This document shows positions 11,161 through 22,089 of a stretch of DNA of 64,000 bases, piece by piece. Below the pieces are notes generated by a model. The model did not search any database. It was not told the DNA's origin and was given only the letters and a program-made list of their open reading frames with translations. The number at the start of each line of letters is the position of its first letter. Within the stretch, counting starts at the first letter, position 1. The DNA comes from Desmodus rotundus (lineage: Eukaryota; Chordata; Mammalia; Chiroptera; Phyllostomidae), in the NCBI RefSeq assembly GCF_022682495.2, contig NC_071398.1:29639426-29703425 (forward strand), given 5' to 3'. The position numbers were made by a program, and so were the translations under genes.

Positions 11161-12760
11161 ATAGGAAGAGTTGTCAGACTGTGTAAGCCCACACCCTACA
11201 AGAAGCTGATGGCATTGAGGGGCTTCCTGGCCTCATTTTGGAAACAACTATATAATATTTGTGAGGTCCTCCCATAACTCATCGTCCACCCCAGTCCCCA
11301 GAACTGTGTCAGACAGGAAGCCCATTGGACCTCACTGCCCCTCAGGAAGAAGAAATGGAGGTCAAACAGTCGGTCATCCTTCCCCTCCCTTTATCCCCTT
11401 GGAGGCACAGTTAAATAAATTGTAAGCTGGGGCCACATTGAAGTCCTCCCACCCACGTAAGGGCTGCCGACCTGTTTTGATGGACAGCTGGCCACAGAGG
11501 GGGTGGCCACCTCCAGGTCCTGGGCCTGTGGGACCAGCAGCACCAGGGCCTCCCTTGGTGTGGAGAGCTGCAGCCCTGCTCAGATACCTGATCAAATCAG
11601 CCCGCACAGCTGTCCAAATCATGGTCCTGAAACCTGATGACCGGGGCTGCGAGAGGTCAGGGACATGCACACAGGAGAATCCCCTTTCTAATGAAAACAT
11701 TAGCAAAAGAAACAAAGGCGACTTTCTCTCTCGGACCCACCGCGCCAGTGTGCCTTCCTGGGAGGAAGGAGAGAAAAGAGTGAGGGAAAGAGGAGGGACT
11801 GAGGGCAGGACAGATGTGCAGAGGAAACCCGCTGAGCCTCAGCTCTGGGCCATGGTTCCTGCCTCGGCAACTGGTGGACCCACCACTGCCTGCCCATGAG
11901 TTTCAGGATGTCTGACTCCTCACCAGGGAGGACTGTCCCCATCCACAAATCTGTAAGCTCACCATGAGCTTCTCAGCCAGTGTCTTCCTCCAGGTGAAAC
12001 AGCCAGTCCAGTGGGATTCTGAACTTTGAAAAATTTCCTTTGGGAATAAACAAGCCCCTTTGATTTCTCTCTCACGAGGAGCGCTGGGAATAGATATTTT
12101 GGTCCAACATCCAAGCGGGAGATGGTCTGGCCTGCTTTTTGTATAACAGTAGTGGCTGTTTAGAGAAAGGAGCGGTAGTTCAACTTTCAAGTCTTAGCCA
12201 GAAATTACACATAAACAAACTGTCGTGACGGCACCAATGAGTCCCAGATGCAGCCAGGTAGAGGGGTGGGGGTGCCCCCAGGCCACCCTAGATGGGAGGA
12301 TGGTGGACGGAAGGAGTCAAGCCACAGAGCATACAGTAGGCACTCCATAAATACGCGCCTGGGCAGAGGAAATCAGAATCACAGAACTTGAACTCAAGCC
12401 AGAGGCAATCCCTGCATGCACACAGAATTCCCTGGGGGCATGTTTTTGCAGTTGGAGCAGCATTTCAGTGGGCAGCCTCAGGGCGGAGGGGAGGGATGGG
12501 GTCACAGAGGTTTTCGCTGCAAAGCAGTGATGGAAGCCACATTGCTTGTGGCATAAGCAGCAGACTAAATACACAGACTGAGGTTTTGCAGCAGTCACTG
12601 TGTGAAGGACACGTCCACTCTGACTTCTAAGTCAGCCAGTGACATGGAAAGCAATGCTGATTAGAACAGGACAGGACTGTGCCATTCTGGCAGAAGCATA
12701 GGGCTCCTCCCTGAACAACCCATCAGCAGCGTTCAATATGGCTGCCACAATGATCGATGT
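11161..12760. other. unique sequence with a candidate exon
   Basis: No recognised interspersed repeats apart from a possible short LINE end near 12325-12360. GC-rich frames at 11374-11899 are open on both strands. Candidate exon C (11963-12155, reverse) is listed separately. Confidence 0.4.
11963..12155 (-). other. candidate exon C, reverse strand (unproven)
   Basis: A 193-bp segment has a pyrimidine-rich acceptor (AG at 12157-12156) and a donor 'ATG|GTGAGC' (GT at 11962-11961). One frame is open from end to end: 1 leading base plus 64 codons, entering in phase 2 and leaving in phase 0. The conceptual peptide has four cysteines but no domain I recognise. Such pairings arise by chance in introns, so this is a hypothesis. 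Confidence 0.2.
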
Positions 12761-12764
12761 CATC

Positions 12765-12960
12765 GTTGCTTTGTCCCCTATGCCAGGCAGGGTGCTAAGC
12801 GATTCACATCCCTCTTTCCAATTGTGTCAACATCCCACCAGGTAGGCACTATAGTTGTGGCCATTCTACTTCTGTGTCAGCTGAATCTTAGGGAGGGTAA
12901 GTAACTTGCAAAAGTCGCACAGGTTGGACGTGAGGGGAATGGCCCTTCTATTGACCTGAG
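12765..12960 (-). repeat. MIR SINE relic, antisense
   Basis: 'Ggcagggtgctaagcgattc', 'ccaccaggtaggcactatag' and 'gggtaagtaacttgcaaaag' match antisense MIR in order. Confidence 0.75.
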
Positions 12961-13064
12961 TCCTGGGCATGATTTTTCTCTGTGTTAGAATACACTCTTC
13001 TCTCTCCTGCCTCAAATAACTTCAGTCTGATCAGTAATTTCATAAAATGCTGCTAAATTATCCG

Positions 13065-13265
13065 TTAATCCATTTGACAATATTTACTGAGTCAGGCATG
13101 GTGGGTATTTATGCACAGAGGGTATGTCTGGGCACTGGGGAAAACGACAGAATCCTGCTCCCCTGGAGCTGACATTCAAGTGGGGAGAGACAAATAATAG
13201 ACAAAGTAAAGAAGTAAGTTATATAGCATGCTAGGAAAAAATGGGATGGGGGCTGGGAGAGCTGG
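13065..13265 (-). repeat. L2 LINE 3' relic, antisense
   Basis: 'Caatatttactgagtcaggc', 'gggcactggggaaaacgac', 'cctggagctgacattcaag' and 'gggagagacaaataataga' are the antisense L2 3' landmarks in order. Confidence 0.75.
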
Positions 13266-13589
13266 ATTAGAGTGGGCTTGTGTACTGCCATGTGCTAGCT
13301 CTCTGTTTGAAGCTAAGGGCTAAAACATGAATGATGTGAGGTTCCTTCTTGTAGACAAGAAGTTCTTAGGCCATCCAGGAGACCAACACTGGAACTGACA
13401 GTCACCATGTCATGGGTGACATGCTCCAATGAAGGTAAGAACGAGGTGATGTGGGAAGAGATATAAGTGGGCCCCCAGGTAATCCCAGGGGCTACACAGG
13501 GGTGCACCTTTGCACATGTGTACATCCCTTGCCAGGCACAGCCACCTGCTGCTGCCTCTGCCACTTCTCCAGACTGTCCTTCATGCCTG

Positions 13590-13745
13590 CCCCTGCTAAA
13601 GGCATCATGAACTTTAGCTCCTTAGGCCCTCAGAACAGCTCCATGAGGAAGAAACTGAGGCTCAGAAAAGTGAAACCACCTGCCTCAGGTCCCACAGAGA
13701 GTGAATGGCAGATGCAGGGCTCCCACCCAGATCTGTGGCTGAAAC
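13590..13745 (-). repeat. MIR SINE relic, antisense
   Basis: 'Gaggaagaaactgaggctca' with 'gtcccacagagagtgaatgg' and 'agggctcccacccagatctg' matches antisense MIR. Confidence 0.75.
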
Positions 13746-13907
13746 CCAACTCGTCCAACATCCTCTTCTGCAACACTTTTGAAGGGAGGAGCTATTTCTC
13801 TTCTTCTATCTGTTGTGGACCTGGCACAGTTTCCTGCATAGATTAGATGTGCAAAAAAATTTGTTGTATGATGAATGCATTTTATGGTCGTATGTTCTTT
13901 TGTGCTC

Positions 13908-13980
13908 TGTCCTCTCTCTCTCTCTGTCTCTCTTTCCCCCTCTCCTTCTCCCTCTCTCCCTTTCTCCCTCTCTCCCTTGC
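13908..13980. repeat. CT-rich low-complexity tract
   Basis: A (TC)n/(CTCCCT)n pyrimidine tract on +. It produces leucine/serine-rich artificial frames on + and Arg/Glu-rich ones on the reverse strand. Confidence 0.9.
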
Positions 13981-15375
13981 TTCTACAAACATAGGAGAGA
14001 GAAACATTCAGAGACACACACATATGGGCTCACAGTTGTATACCCAGCTCAACTTCTGGTTGAAGGATGAGCTGCCCTCCTCCCAGCCACTTCACTCTGG
14101 CCTACCTGACATGAGGGTGTCTGAAGACTCTTGGATATGCAGCAACAAGGTACCTTGGCTCCCCATGTTATACAACCCTCAAGATGTAAGAGCAATGGAT
14201 TACTCACATGCCCAAATTCTTAGCCTGGCAAAAAGTTAGGCCTCCTGCCAACTCTAGTCCAGGTGGCTTCTTTTGCAATCCTCAGGTGCCCACAGGAAGC
14301 CATCCAAATGCAAATCCAATTAGCGGCAGCTTGCAAGTCCCCCTGGAATGGAAGGGCATGGAAAGGTTTGACTGTCCATCAAAGGGTTCAAGACCCTCTG
14401 TGGGTCTAAGGCTCAGCCAGTCCCCCAGTCCCCCACCTCAGTCAAACTGAGTATGACTCGCCCAAGATGCTCTGTGGGCTTGGAAAAGTCCTGCTGGAGC
14501 GGGTGGGCCCCAGTTTCAGGCTGAGCTGGGCTCTGTGTCCAGGGTGTCAGAGGTTTACTGATGCCTTTCCAAGGCTCTCATGTCGGAGAGATCCTACTCC
14601 AAAGCCGCCAACCACCAGCTTTCCAGGCCCACTACTGGCACCTCTGCCCTCTGTCCTGGCCAGAAGCACCAGAGCCAGCCTCTCTGCTTCCACATCCCAG
14701 GCATTTTCAGCTGCACACAGAGCCCCACTGACCTCCAAGGCAGAGCAGAGAGGAAATGGGGGCCGGCTGTCAGCGGAGGCTGTTCCTTGTGTGAGTCCAA
14801 CATTTGCAGCCATGACCCTAACATCATGGCCAAATATCCATCCCAGCTTGAGGCAGGGAAGGGGAAGGTGGGAGGAGACCCCTTGAAAATTAGGTCAGGC
14901 CCAGCCACACTCACGTGAAAGTGTGGCTCCAAAGGTGCCTGGAAACCCCAAGCAGGAGCCCTCTTTGGTCCAGGAATTGTCTTCCAGGGATTAGGCCTGA
15001 AGAATGTGTTCCAGCCCCCAGGCCCTGGGGCCTGCTGGGCAGCCGTGGACCACCCACGCCTGGGAGGCTCCACTTGCCGTCAGAGTGGAAGGAAAATCGG
15101 GAGGAGCCCGCCAGCACATTCCCACCCCGTAAGTACGACTTCTCCTTGGCAGCAGCTGATGCTACAGAGAAGCCAGTGCAGCCAGAGCAAACTGGGCTCG
15201 CAGAACCCACGGCCCCTTGAGAGCTTGGATCCCTGAGCCATAGAGTGGCTTGTACCCAAACCACGCAGCCCAAAAATGGCAGAACCAGGGCTAGGGAAGT
15301 GTCTTTTTTTCTGCTCGTCTTTCTCATGTACCCCTCCCCAGGGTAAGAGCTAGCTGGGAACAGGATCTATCAGTC
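13981..15375. other. unique GC-moderate sequence, nothing recognised
   Basis: No repeats recognised. CpG is scarce, so this is not a CpG island. Several frames up to 159 codons (14594-15073, reverse) exist because stops are rare in this GC-richer stretch; none is protein-like. Confidence 0.45.
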
Positions 15376-15379
15376 ATTC

Positions 15380-15545
15380 TTTCTTTCATTCTTGTAGTTA
15401 CTCTTTTATTCACATATTTAATAAATATATCAAAGGCCTCCTCAGGGCTAGACCCTAGAGTAAGCCTGCAAGACACTGAGGATAAGACAGGATTTATAAT
15501 CTGATGTAGAAAATAGACCAGGAAACCAACAATTACAATATAAGT
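15380..15545 (-). repeat. L2 LINE 3' relic, antisense
   Basis: 'Tattcacatatttaataaat', 'agggctagaccctagagtaa' and 'gataagacaggatttataat' follow the antisense L2 3' order. Confidence 0.6.
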
Positions 15546-15554
15546 ATTGTAATT

Positions 15555-15662
15555 ATTACAATCCTAGGTATACATCCAAGGCATACACCTGGGGTGGGAG
15601 AGTTAGTTTTAAAAGCTTCCCAGGTGATCCTAATGTGCAGCCAGGTGTGAGACCACCTGATC
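15555..15662 (+). mobile_element. MER5A-like hAT-Charlie fragment
   Basis: 'Gcttcccaggtgatcctaat' and 'gtgcagccaggtgtgagac' match the right half of MER5A. The left half is missing. Confidence 0.75.
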
Positions 15663-16103
15663 CTTGAGTATCTTATTCCCCCCCGTGGTAGATGACAGAG
15701 ACCAGCTCTCTGCTGAGCACCATGCCCACAAACTCATAGGAACTGAAGTCCCCCTTATGGCCCTGGTCTCCACATTACATCCCCACACTTCTGATGCATT
15801 TGTCAAGATGTTGCCAGAACCTGAATCCAGTCTTTATTCCTGGCATTCAGCATTATTTAAGTAGCAAATACAGTCCTGGTCCTAGTCATCTCCTCAACGC
15901 ACTACACTTGAGAAGTGAATATGGTACTATCATTAGGTTGGTCCTGCATTGGGTTCTACCAACGTTCAGTCACTCACTCACTGCATCAGCAAATACTGAC
16001 TGAGCACCCACTCGGAATTAAATAGTGACTTTGCTCCATTCAAAAATGCTGAAGTCTTTTAACCTAAATCCTAGTCAACTGAAGTTCCCTTCCCAATTTC
16101 TAC
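15663..16103. other. unique sequence, possible L2 scrap
   Basis: Mostly unplaced. 'Aatactgactgagcacccac' near 15990-16015 resembles a short antisense L2 end. Confidence 0.4.
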
Positions 16104-16153
16104 AACATAAATACTTCACATTTTCCTTAACATAAATACTTCACATTTTCCTT
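16104..16153. repeat. perfect 25-bp tandem duplication
   Basis: Unit 1 is 16104-16128 and unit 2 is 16129-16153; they are identical over all 25 bases. The absence of differences suggests a recent replication-slippage duplication. It sits about 90 bp before a CCTT microsatellite. Confidence 0.95.
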
Positions 16154-16242
16154 AAGTGTCCTCCCTCTTGGCAGACTGCCTTATTTCCTCCCTCACAGAG
16201 AAGATAGTTCATTGGGCTTTAACTTTCTTCCTCAATGAGCTC

Positions 16243-16396
16243 TTTTTCCTTCCTCCCTCCCTTCCTCCCTCCCTTCCTCCCTTCCTTCCTTCCTTCCTTC
16301 CTTCCTTCCTTCCTTCCTTCCTTCCTTCCTTCCTTCCTTCCTTCATTCCTTCCTTCATTCCTTTCCTCTTTCCTCCCTCTCTCTCTCCCTCCTTTT
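16243..16396. repeat. (CCTT)n / CT-rich microsatellite
   Basis: A roughly 150-bp pyrimidine tract begins with CCTCCCTT variants and continues as an uninterrupted run of CTTC units through about 16343. It decays into TTCATTCC and CTCCC variants. Open frames through it (Leu-Pro-Pro/Phe-Leu-Pro-Ser periodic) are artefacts of the 4-base unit. Confidence 0.95.
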
Positions 16397-16764
16397 CATT
16401 TTCTCTTTGTTTCTTCTGTTTCCCTCAAGGTTCTGCCTCTCTCAGCCCAAGAATCCAGAGGGTCCCCAGACTAAGGGTTTGTTTACTGAGACCTGGGACC
16501 AGGCTCTTCTGACCACTCAGTGCTGGGCTCACAGCAGGTCTACAGAAAACTCTTACTGGGTTGAGGGGATCAGAATGCTCTATGCCCAAGCCTGGGATTT
16601 GTGTGTGAGCAATGGCTCTTTCCCATGAACAGCCTATAACTCACAGGATTGTGAGTAGTTTTCCTGCTAGTTGGTACACAACCACCCAGCACACTCAGGT
16701 CTCTGGGATGGAATCAGAATTTTGCTTCAGCTAAGGACCTGCTAGTTTCTACAGCCACACCTGC
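16397..16764. other. unique sequence, nothing recognised
   Basis: No repeat or exon signal recognised. Confidence 0.4.
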
Positions 16765-16960
16765 TATTTTATCAGTGCCAACACTAGGCTAAGTCCTTTA
16801 TGTATACAGTCATATTTCTTTCAACAGCAAATCTTCCAAGAGTAGTATTGTTACCCTGGTTTGACAGATAAAGAAACTGAATACCAGAGAGGTGAAAAAG
16901 CTTGCTTGAGGTCACCCAGCAAGGAGGTAAAGGAGCTGGGGTTTAATTCCCAGTGGAGAC
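16765..16960 (-). repeat. MIR SINE relic, antisense
   Basis: 'Acactaggctaagtccttta', 'gacagataaagaaactga' and 'aggtcacccagcaaggaggt' match antisense MIR, ending with 'gggtttaattcccagtgg'. Confidence 0.8.
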
Positions 16961-16988
16961 ATTCCAACTCCCTGCCCTTCCTGACTAG

Positions 16989-17002
16989 CCCCCCCCCCCC
17001 CC
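16989..17002. repeat. poly-C run of 14
   Basis: Fourteen consecutive C, then A, G and six C. The run is prone to slippage and sequencing error. Confidence 0.95.
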
Positions 17003-17174
17003 AGCCCCCCATTGCAGGCTGCACTCTCTGTCTTTTCCTGAGGCCCTGGGGACACATCTCGACTCCATGCACTCTGGACACTCACTATGTCACATGGACA
17101 CAGGCACAGCATCTCCAGGGACTTCAGAGTCCCACCAAGTGTCAGCAAGAAAAGCATCCTAAGAGCTTGCCTGT

Positions 17175-17265
17175 TCCCAGCCCTCATTTTTAAACTGAGG
17201 CCCAGAGAGGCTTAGCAGCCTGTTCTGAGTCCTAGGCTCCACCAGAGCCAGAGCCCTCCGTTTGT
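17175..17265 (-). repeat. MIR SINE fragment, antisense
   Basis: 'Tttaaactgaggcccagaga' with 'ggcttagcagcctgttctg' matches the antisense MIR core. Confidence 0.6.
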
Positions 17266-17985
17266 TTTTCATCTGTCCTTTCCCGTTTCCTCCCTGGGAG
17301 GGAGGCAGGGGGCAGAAACCCCCAAACCGTACAGCAGGGCAGAGAAGGCGGAGTGGCGTGTTGTACAGTGGGATCTGGAGGTCGCTGCTGCGACCCTATT
17401 ACACCAGTGAAGACACCCAGCACCAGATGGGTCAGGAATCTCTCTATATGACCTGTTAGGTCAGAAGCAGAGCCCAGGCATGAGCCCTGGGTATTTGACT
17501 TCCAGTCAAGGGTCCTTCCTACACTTCTTGTACTCCCTCAACCCACCATCTCTCATTTGTGACTCATCTGGGAGCCTCAGTGACAAAATCAGAAATTTAT
17601 AAGGCAACAATTAGTTGAACACACTTTGGTCTTTTCACCTGTCAAGTATGTTTGAAGAATAAAACAAGAGAGTCCAAAACTGGCTCATTGGTTCAAGTGC
17701 ATATGGACTCCTGGCCTGTGACTTAAATAAACAGAGTGGTCCAGGTGTAAGATGACAAAGAGTGGTGGGGACTGGGGCACATTGAGAAGCAGAGCCTCAC
17801 CTAAAAGGGATAGCCACTAACCACATCCAGCCAGTTGTCACCATGTGGAATGTCCCACTGCAGGTGGATCTTTCAATTTATCAAGGAAAGCCAGAAATCT
17901 AGTTTCTTAAATGAAATATTCTGTGTTTAAGTGTTATAAAACAGTTAAACACCTCAATAGAACAATTCAGCTACCACTTACACCT
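17266..17985. other. unique sequence, nothing recognised
   Basis: No recognised repeats or exon structure. Confidence 0.4.
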
Positions 17986-17989
17986 TCTG

Positions 17990-18400
17990 CTTTAGAATAT
18001 TAAAGTGTCTCAGGTAGTGGTGTCACTGGACCCCTGAGCTCCTCCTTAGCCCCTGGGGGCCTGCTCTGCCATGACCAAGACCAGCAGAAGCAGCCTCTGG
18101 CAGAAATGACAACCCGCATCAATTGTTTGAAATTAGCCACGTCTGTACGTCCTGCCTCCCGCTTTCATGTCAGTAGTCGGCACCACTATTAGCAGCTGGA
18201 CTTCAAAGTGTGATGAGGACAACAGGCGGAGGCCTGTGCAATGTCACTGTTGCTGTCCTGTCATTAATGAGAGTCAGTTTACATGAGCATCAAGTGCTGA
18301 TAAGGGTGTCTGAGGATCGTCACTGTAACTGCCCCATAGAGTAGACAATTTATTAGACAGCCAAGTCCAGCCCATTAGTCATAGACTATTAGAAGACTTT
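17990..18400. promoter_or_regulatory. repeat-free block resembling a conserved noncoding element
   Basis: About 400 bp with no repeat landmarks. AT core motifs of homeodomain type occur (for example 'cattaatgag' near 18262 and 'caatttattag' near 18346) together with an E-box-like 'cagctg' near 18195. No open frame persists. This is an inference from composition and lack of repeats; conservation cannot be tested here. Confidence 0.25.
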
Positions 18401-19056
18401 TCAGATGTTTTTAAGCCATCTTTTGAACTCCATTAGATTTGAATGTCACACAGGTATATCAGGGAGGATGGGAGCTGAGGGTCACCTGGTAGACAACACA
18501 ACAATTTCCATCCAGACATTTGCATGGGATTGTCCAGGCATGGTGCATGGGGGTCAGGAGTTCTGGGGAACACGCTCAATGCAACCTCTAACAAGCACTG
18601 GTACCTTGGGGAGTCATGGGCATCTCCAGGCTTCAGTGGCTTCCTCAGTAAGGTAAGAGCATCAGGCTAGAGGGCTTCTAAGATGTCCTCTGGCCAAGGC
18701 AACCAATATCCTGGTTTGCTCAGGACTTCTCTGGGCTTATCACTAAAAGTCCTACATCTTGGGAAACCTCAGTCCCAGGCAAACCAGAGAGGCTGGTCAC
18801 CTTATGACACCAATGAGACCAAGAAACATAAAGGTGACCAACCTCTCATTGTCAAAGGTTGGCAGTACGCCCAAAAGTGGCATGGGCGTGTCAGGTAATG
18901 GTCAGACTCCGAAAAGTAACCTCTCTGTCAGAAACCTCTGCTTACTTTCCTAGAGTTTTCACAACATCTGACGCAGGTTGGAAAGAATGGCTTGAGCCCA
19001 AGTTCTTTGCAGATTCTTTCGTGGGGGAACAAAATATCACTGCTTCGCTCTCAGGC
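18401..19056. other. unique sequence, nothing recognised
   Basis: No repeat or gene signal recognised. Confidence 0.4.
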
Positions 19057-19200
19057 TGAGTTTATTTCCATGCACATTTATTGAGGGGCTTTCTGCACAC
19101 AAGACTGTAGGCACAGAGGCGTAAGCGGGAGGGCTGCTGAGAGGAACTCACCCTGCCCTCAAGGCTGCTCCAGTTCTGTCAGTGATGTGGCTGCAGCACC
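19057..19200 (-). repeat. L2 LINE 3' relic, antisense
   Basis: 'Gcacatttattgaggggctt' followed by 'ctcaccctgccctcaaggct' is the antisense L2 3' order. Confidence 0.6.
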
Positions 19201-19314
19201 CATTGGCGTAAATTGTTTTCCACGCTTCCTTCGTGTGGTTGTGCAGAAGGTAGGAAATGGGTAAATGGATGTGACTTAAGGTCTTAGGGACCACTTGCAC
19301 CCAGAGCCCTTCAA

Positions 19315-19460
19315 GTGCTATGTGGAACATGTCTCCCTGGGCTCCTGTTAAAATGCAGACTCTGATTCCATGAACCCTGAGACCCTGCATTTCTCACAAG
19401 CACCAGGGTAGTGTTGCTGCTGCTGGTCTGGGATGGTCTTCTGAGTAGCCAGGGGCTGAG
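19315..19460 (+). mobile_element. MER5A-like hAT-Charlie fragment
   Basis: 'Ctgttaaaatgcagactctg', 'ccctgcatttctcacaagca' and 'ttgctgctgctggtctggga' follow the MER5A consensus in order. Confidence 0.7.
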
Positions 19461-19890
19461 TGACTGACTGCTGAGGGTAGAAACTGGATCTTGCTCATCT
19501 TTTACCTGCAGCAATGAGCAGTCTTAGGAGTCAACTGGATTCACAGGCAGACTGAATGAAGCACCATGACCATGGGCTCATCCATGCGACTCTCCCCCAA
19601 CACTGCTGTTTCTCCCAGGGTCCTGTGCAGCCCTAAATGTTCCCCACATGGCCCAGTCTGCATTTCTGAGAATACTCAGGATAAGCTGTTGGAAAATTAA
19701 TCAATGAAATTGCCCAGGTTAGAATCCAATAATGCTCAGTAAAGATGATGACAGTCCAACACCAAGCCTTCTTTACTGAGCGCACTGAGGCTGCAAGAGG
19801 AAGTCTATTCCCTTCCTAAACAGGCCAGAGGGGGGACTGCCTTGTTCTTTCACCTTCTCTGCACTCCATGCTCTTCAGTGATTTGATGAC
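19461..19890. other. unique sequence, nothing recognised
   Basis: No recognised repeats or exon structure. Confidence 0.4.
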
Positions 19891-19894
19891 TTTG

Positions 19895-20265
19895 TGTCTG
19901 TAAGTTCTCTTCCCTCCAATTATAAAAGCATTCAAGTGATCAGAAATATGTACATGGATATGCAGTCTGGTGTGGTTTGTAAATAAGCAAAATTAGAAAT
20001 AGCCTAAATGTCAAAAGAAAAGATTGATTAGATAATTTAAAGCATATCTATTAATGAAATATTTGCTGCCATTGAAAATCATATTTTTACATGTGAACAA
20101 CAGGAAGTAATCACCATATAGTAGTGATTCTAAGCACAAGGTTACTAAACTATATAGAGAGTATAACACTGATTTTGTAGGAAAAATATTCCAAAGAAGA
20201 AAGTTCAAGAGAAGTTGTATCAAAATCTTAACAGGTGGCTGCTGAGTGTAGGGTCATGGTGTTTT
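19895..20265 (+). mobile_element. L1 3' region fragment, sense
   Basis: 'Aaatagcctaaatgtcaa', 'tgctgccattgaaaatcata' and 'gtaggaaaaatattcc' match, in order, the end of ORF2 and the 3' UTR start of ancient L1M elements. All frames are interrupted. Confidence 0.65.
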
Positions 20266-20284
20266 GTCCTCTGATGTGTCCTTT

Positions 20285-20460
20285 TGTGACAGAGTCAAAC
20301 ACAGAGCTCTGGAGTCAGATTGCTGGGTACAAATCCCAGCTCTACTACCAGTTTCATTCTGTGGCCCTTTGCAATGTTCTGAGCCTGTTTGTGCCTCAGT
20401 TTCCCTTCTGTAAGAGTGGAAGTGACACTACACTGACCTTCTAGAGTATGATAAAGTACT
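20285..20460 (+). repeat. MIR SINE, sense, nearly full length
   Basis: 'Gagctctggagtcagattgc', 'gggtacaaatcccagctcta' and 'gcctcagtttcccttctgta' are the ordered MIR tRNA-related and core blocks. Confidence 0.85.
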
Positions 20461-20570
20461 GTGGCAGAATTGGGGGTTGGGGAATTAAGGGAGAGCTGCA
20501 AGGACCCATCGAGAGGAGAATCCTGGGGAGGTGGTGGGCATCCCTCCCCAACCCCCTCCCAGATACAAAA

Positions 20571-20574
<4 letters not shown>

Positions 20575-20604
<30 letters not shown>
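20575..20604. repeat. (CA)15 microsatellite
   Basis: An uninterrupted 30-bp CA run. Confidence 0.97.
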
Positions 20605-20606
<2 letters not shown>

Positions 20607-21035
20607 CTTTATCCTCCCCCTATTCAAACTCAATTGGACTTCTTGTCTATTTGAGAAGCGCCATACTCTAGAAGGGGCTTACCGCCCTCCTCGTGTTCCC
20701 TTTGGCCCACTCCCTGCTGAAGGAACAGGTAGGTGAATGAGCTACTACTGAGGAAGTTGCTCCTTTGTGAACCCATATGCACCTGGCTCTGGGCATCCCC
20801 TTGCTGTATAGGTGCCAGGCTCAGGACTGTCTGGGCAGTGTTCGTGGATACAGAATAGCAGCGCTGAGCCACAAGCAAAATCAAGGCGCCTGCCACCACT
20901 GGAGATTTATCCTCTCAAGTCCCCTGTTGGGTCCCACCCCAGAGCATTTCACCCAGCCTTTATTCAAGAGGGAAAGAGAAACAGTGGTCTTGATTCAGTT
21001 CTGGATATGCACATACACAGTTTTGGATTTTCTAA
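20605..21035. other. unique sequence, nothing recognised
   Basis: No repeat or gene signal recognised. Confidence 0.4.
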
Positions 21036-21039
21036 ATGA

Positions 21040-21245
21040 CAGCACCTGTTAATTGTCTGGTTAGGTATGACCTATTAAACATTTACCGCCCATTTCCTGT
21101 ACACGTCTGGTGAGGCTGGCAGGAAATTTAGAACAAATTAAACAGCAGCTGCAATCCCTCACACTTTAATGGTCCTTCCACGATTCTACACGGTATTGTA
21201 AAATATTAGGGGGCAGATCTATTAGGGACAGGCGGGTTTCATCAA
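21040..21245. promoter_or_regulatory. repeat-free AT-motif block, possible conserved noncoding element
   Basis: Around 200 bp without repeats, containing 'ttaattgtctggtt', 'cagcagctgc' and 'cacactttaatgg'. These are AT homeodomain-type and E-box-type words. The call rests only on composition. Confidence 0.22.
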
Positions 21246-21940
21246 GGAAGCTTCCACCTCCCCATCCTCCTGCCAACCAGGCCCCATAAAGTTAAATTGG
21301 CCAGCGCACATCTCTCCCTCCCCTGCCTACCCCCCCACACCACCATATATTTGAGGGGAGGCTTTTTCATCTCCACACCCCACTCACCCCCTCTCCAGCT
21401 CCCCAGCCCCCTCCCAACAGTTCCCACACGGTTTCACATGTGGTCCAAGAGGAGCACTTCCTGCCGTTATAAAAAGCAAAACCAAGACCCCAGCAAAAAC
21501 AGGCCGTGCACAGAACACCCAAGTTGACAGTGTGAGAGAGAAGGCCTAATCCATTCCATATGACAAACAGCAGTGGTCCACAGGGGCAGGCCAGACCCTG
21601 AGGAGAATTCACAACAGTCCACCCCCCAACTCCATCCCGGTGTTCTCAACCTCCCCTCCCCAACTCCCTCCTCAAGTGGACCCTTCAAAACAGGAGAAAA
21701 ATATTCTTGGGAGCACGCCCCTAACTTTAAACTGATTATGTTTGGGTTTAATAGCCTACTATGCATTGTTCTTTCTTCACTTTGAAAATAAACTCTAGGA
21801 AGCATTAATGCAAATACAATATAAACACACTCGTTCCTAAATTTTCGCATCTCCCTGGTGTGTTTCGGCTTGCTCCTTGAGATGATGGCTTGGCTTGATG
21901 TAAGAACCAGATGGATCTTTAAATTGGAGGCTTTGCAACT
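21246..21940. other. C-rich unique sequence
   Basis: C-rich with scattered poly-C runs to about 21680, then AT-richer. The 194-codon reverse frame (21467-22051) is not protein-like as a whole, though it overlaps candidate exon A in another frame. Confidence 0.4.
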
Positions 21941-21943
21941 CAC

Positions 21944-22081
21944 CATGTAAATAGACAGCTGTCCAGATGACTGGAGGGATGAAGTCGCCCTCAAGAATCC
22001 AGCCTTTAGTAACTGCCTCCATTGTCCTTCTTGGAATAGCAAAACAGACAAGGTCCATCAAAGTCCTTTCTGGTTGTTCTG
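21944..22081 (-). other. candidate exon A, reverse strand (unproven)
   Basis: A 138-bp segment lies between an acceptor 'catttttcag' (AG at 22083-22082) and a near-consensus donor 'ATG|GTGAGT' (GT at 21943-21942). One frame is open throughout: 2 leading bases, 45 codons and 1 trailing base, a symmetric phase-1 exon. The peptide (…DLVCFAIPRR…FIPPVIWTAVYLH) has ordinary protein composition, but I do not recognise the family. It could be a coding exon, a noncoding RNA exon, or chance. Confidence 0.25.
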
Positions 22082-22089
22082 CTGAAAAA

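Noticed and set aside
16104..16153. Direct repeats as a CRISPR-like array
   Set aside because: Two adjacent copies without spacers, in a mammalian genome.
16156..16512. 118-codon frame with Leu-Pro-Pro-Ser / Phe-Leu-Pro-Ser repeats
   Set aside because: It is the translation of a CCTT microsatellite.
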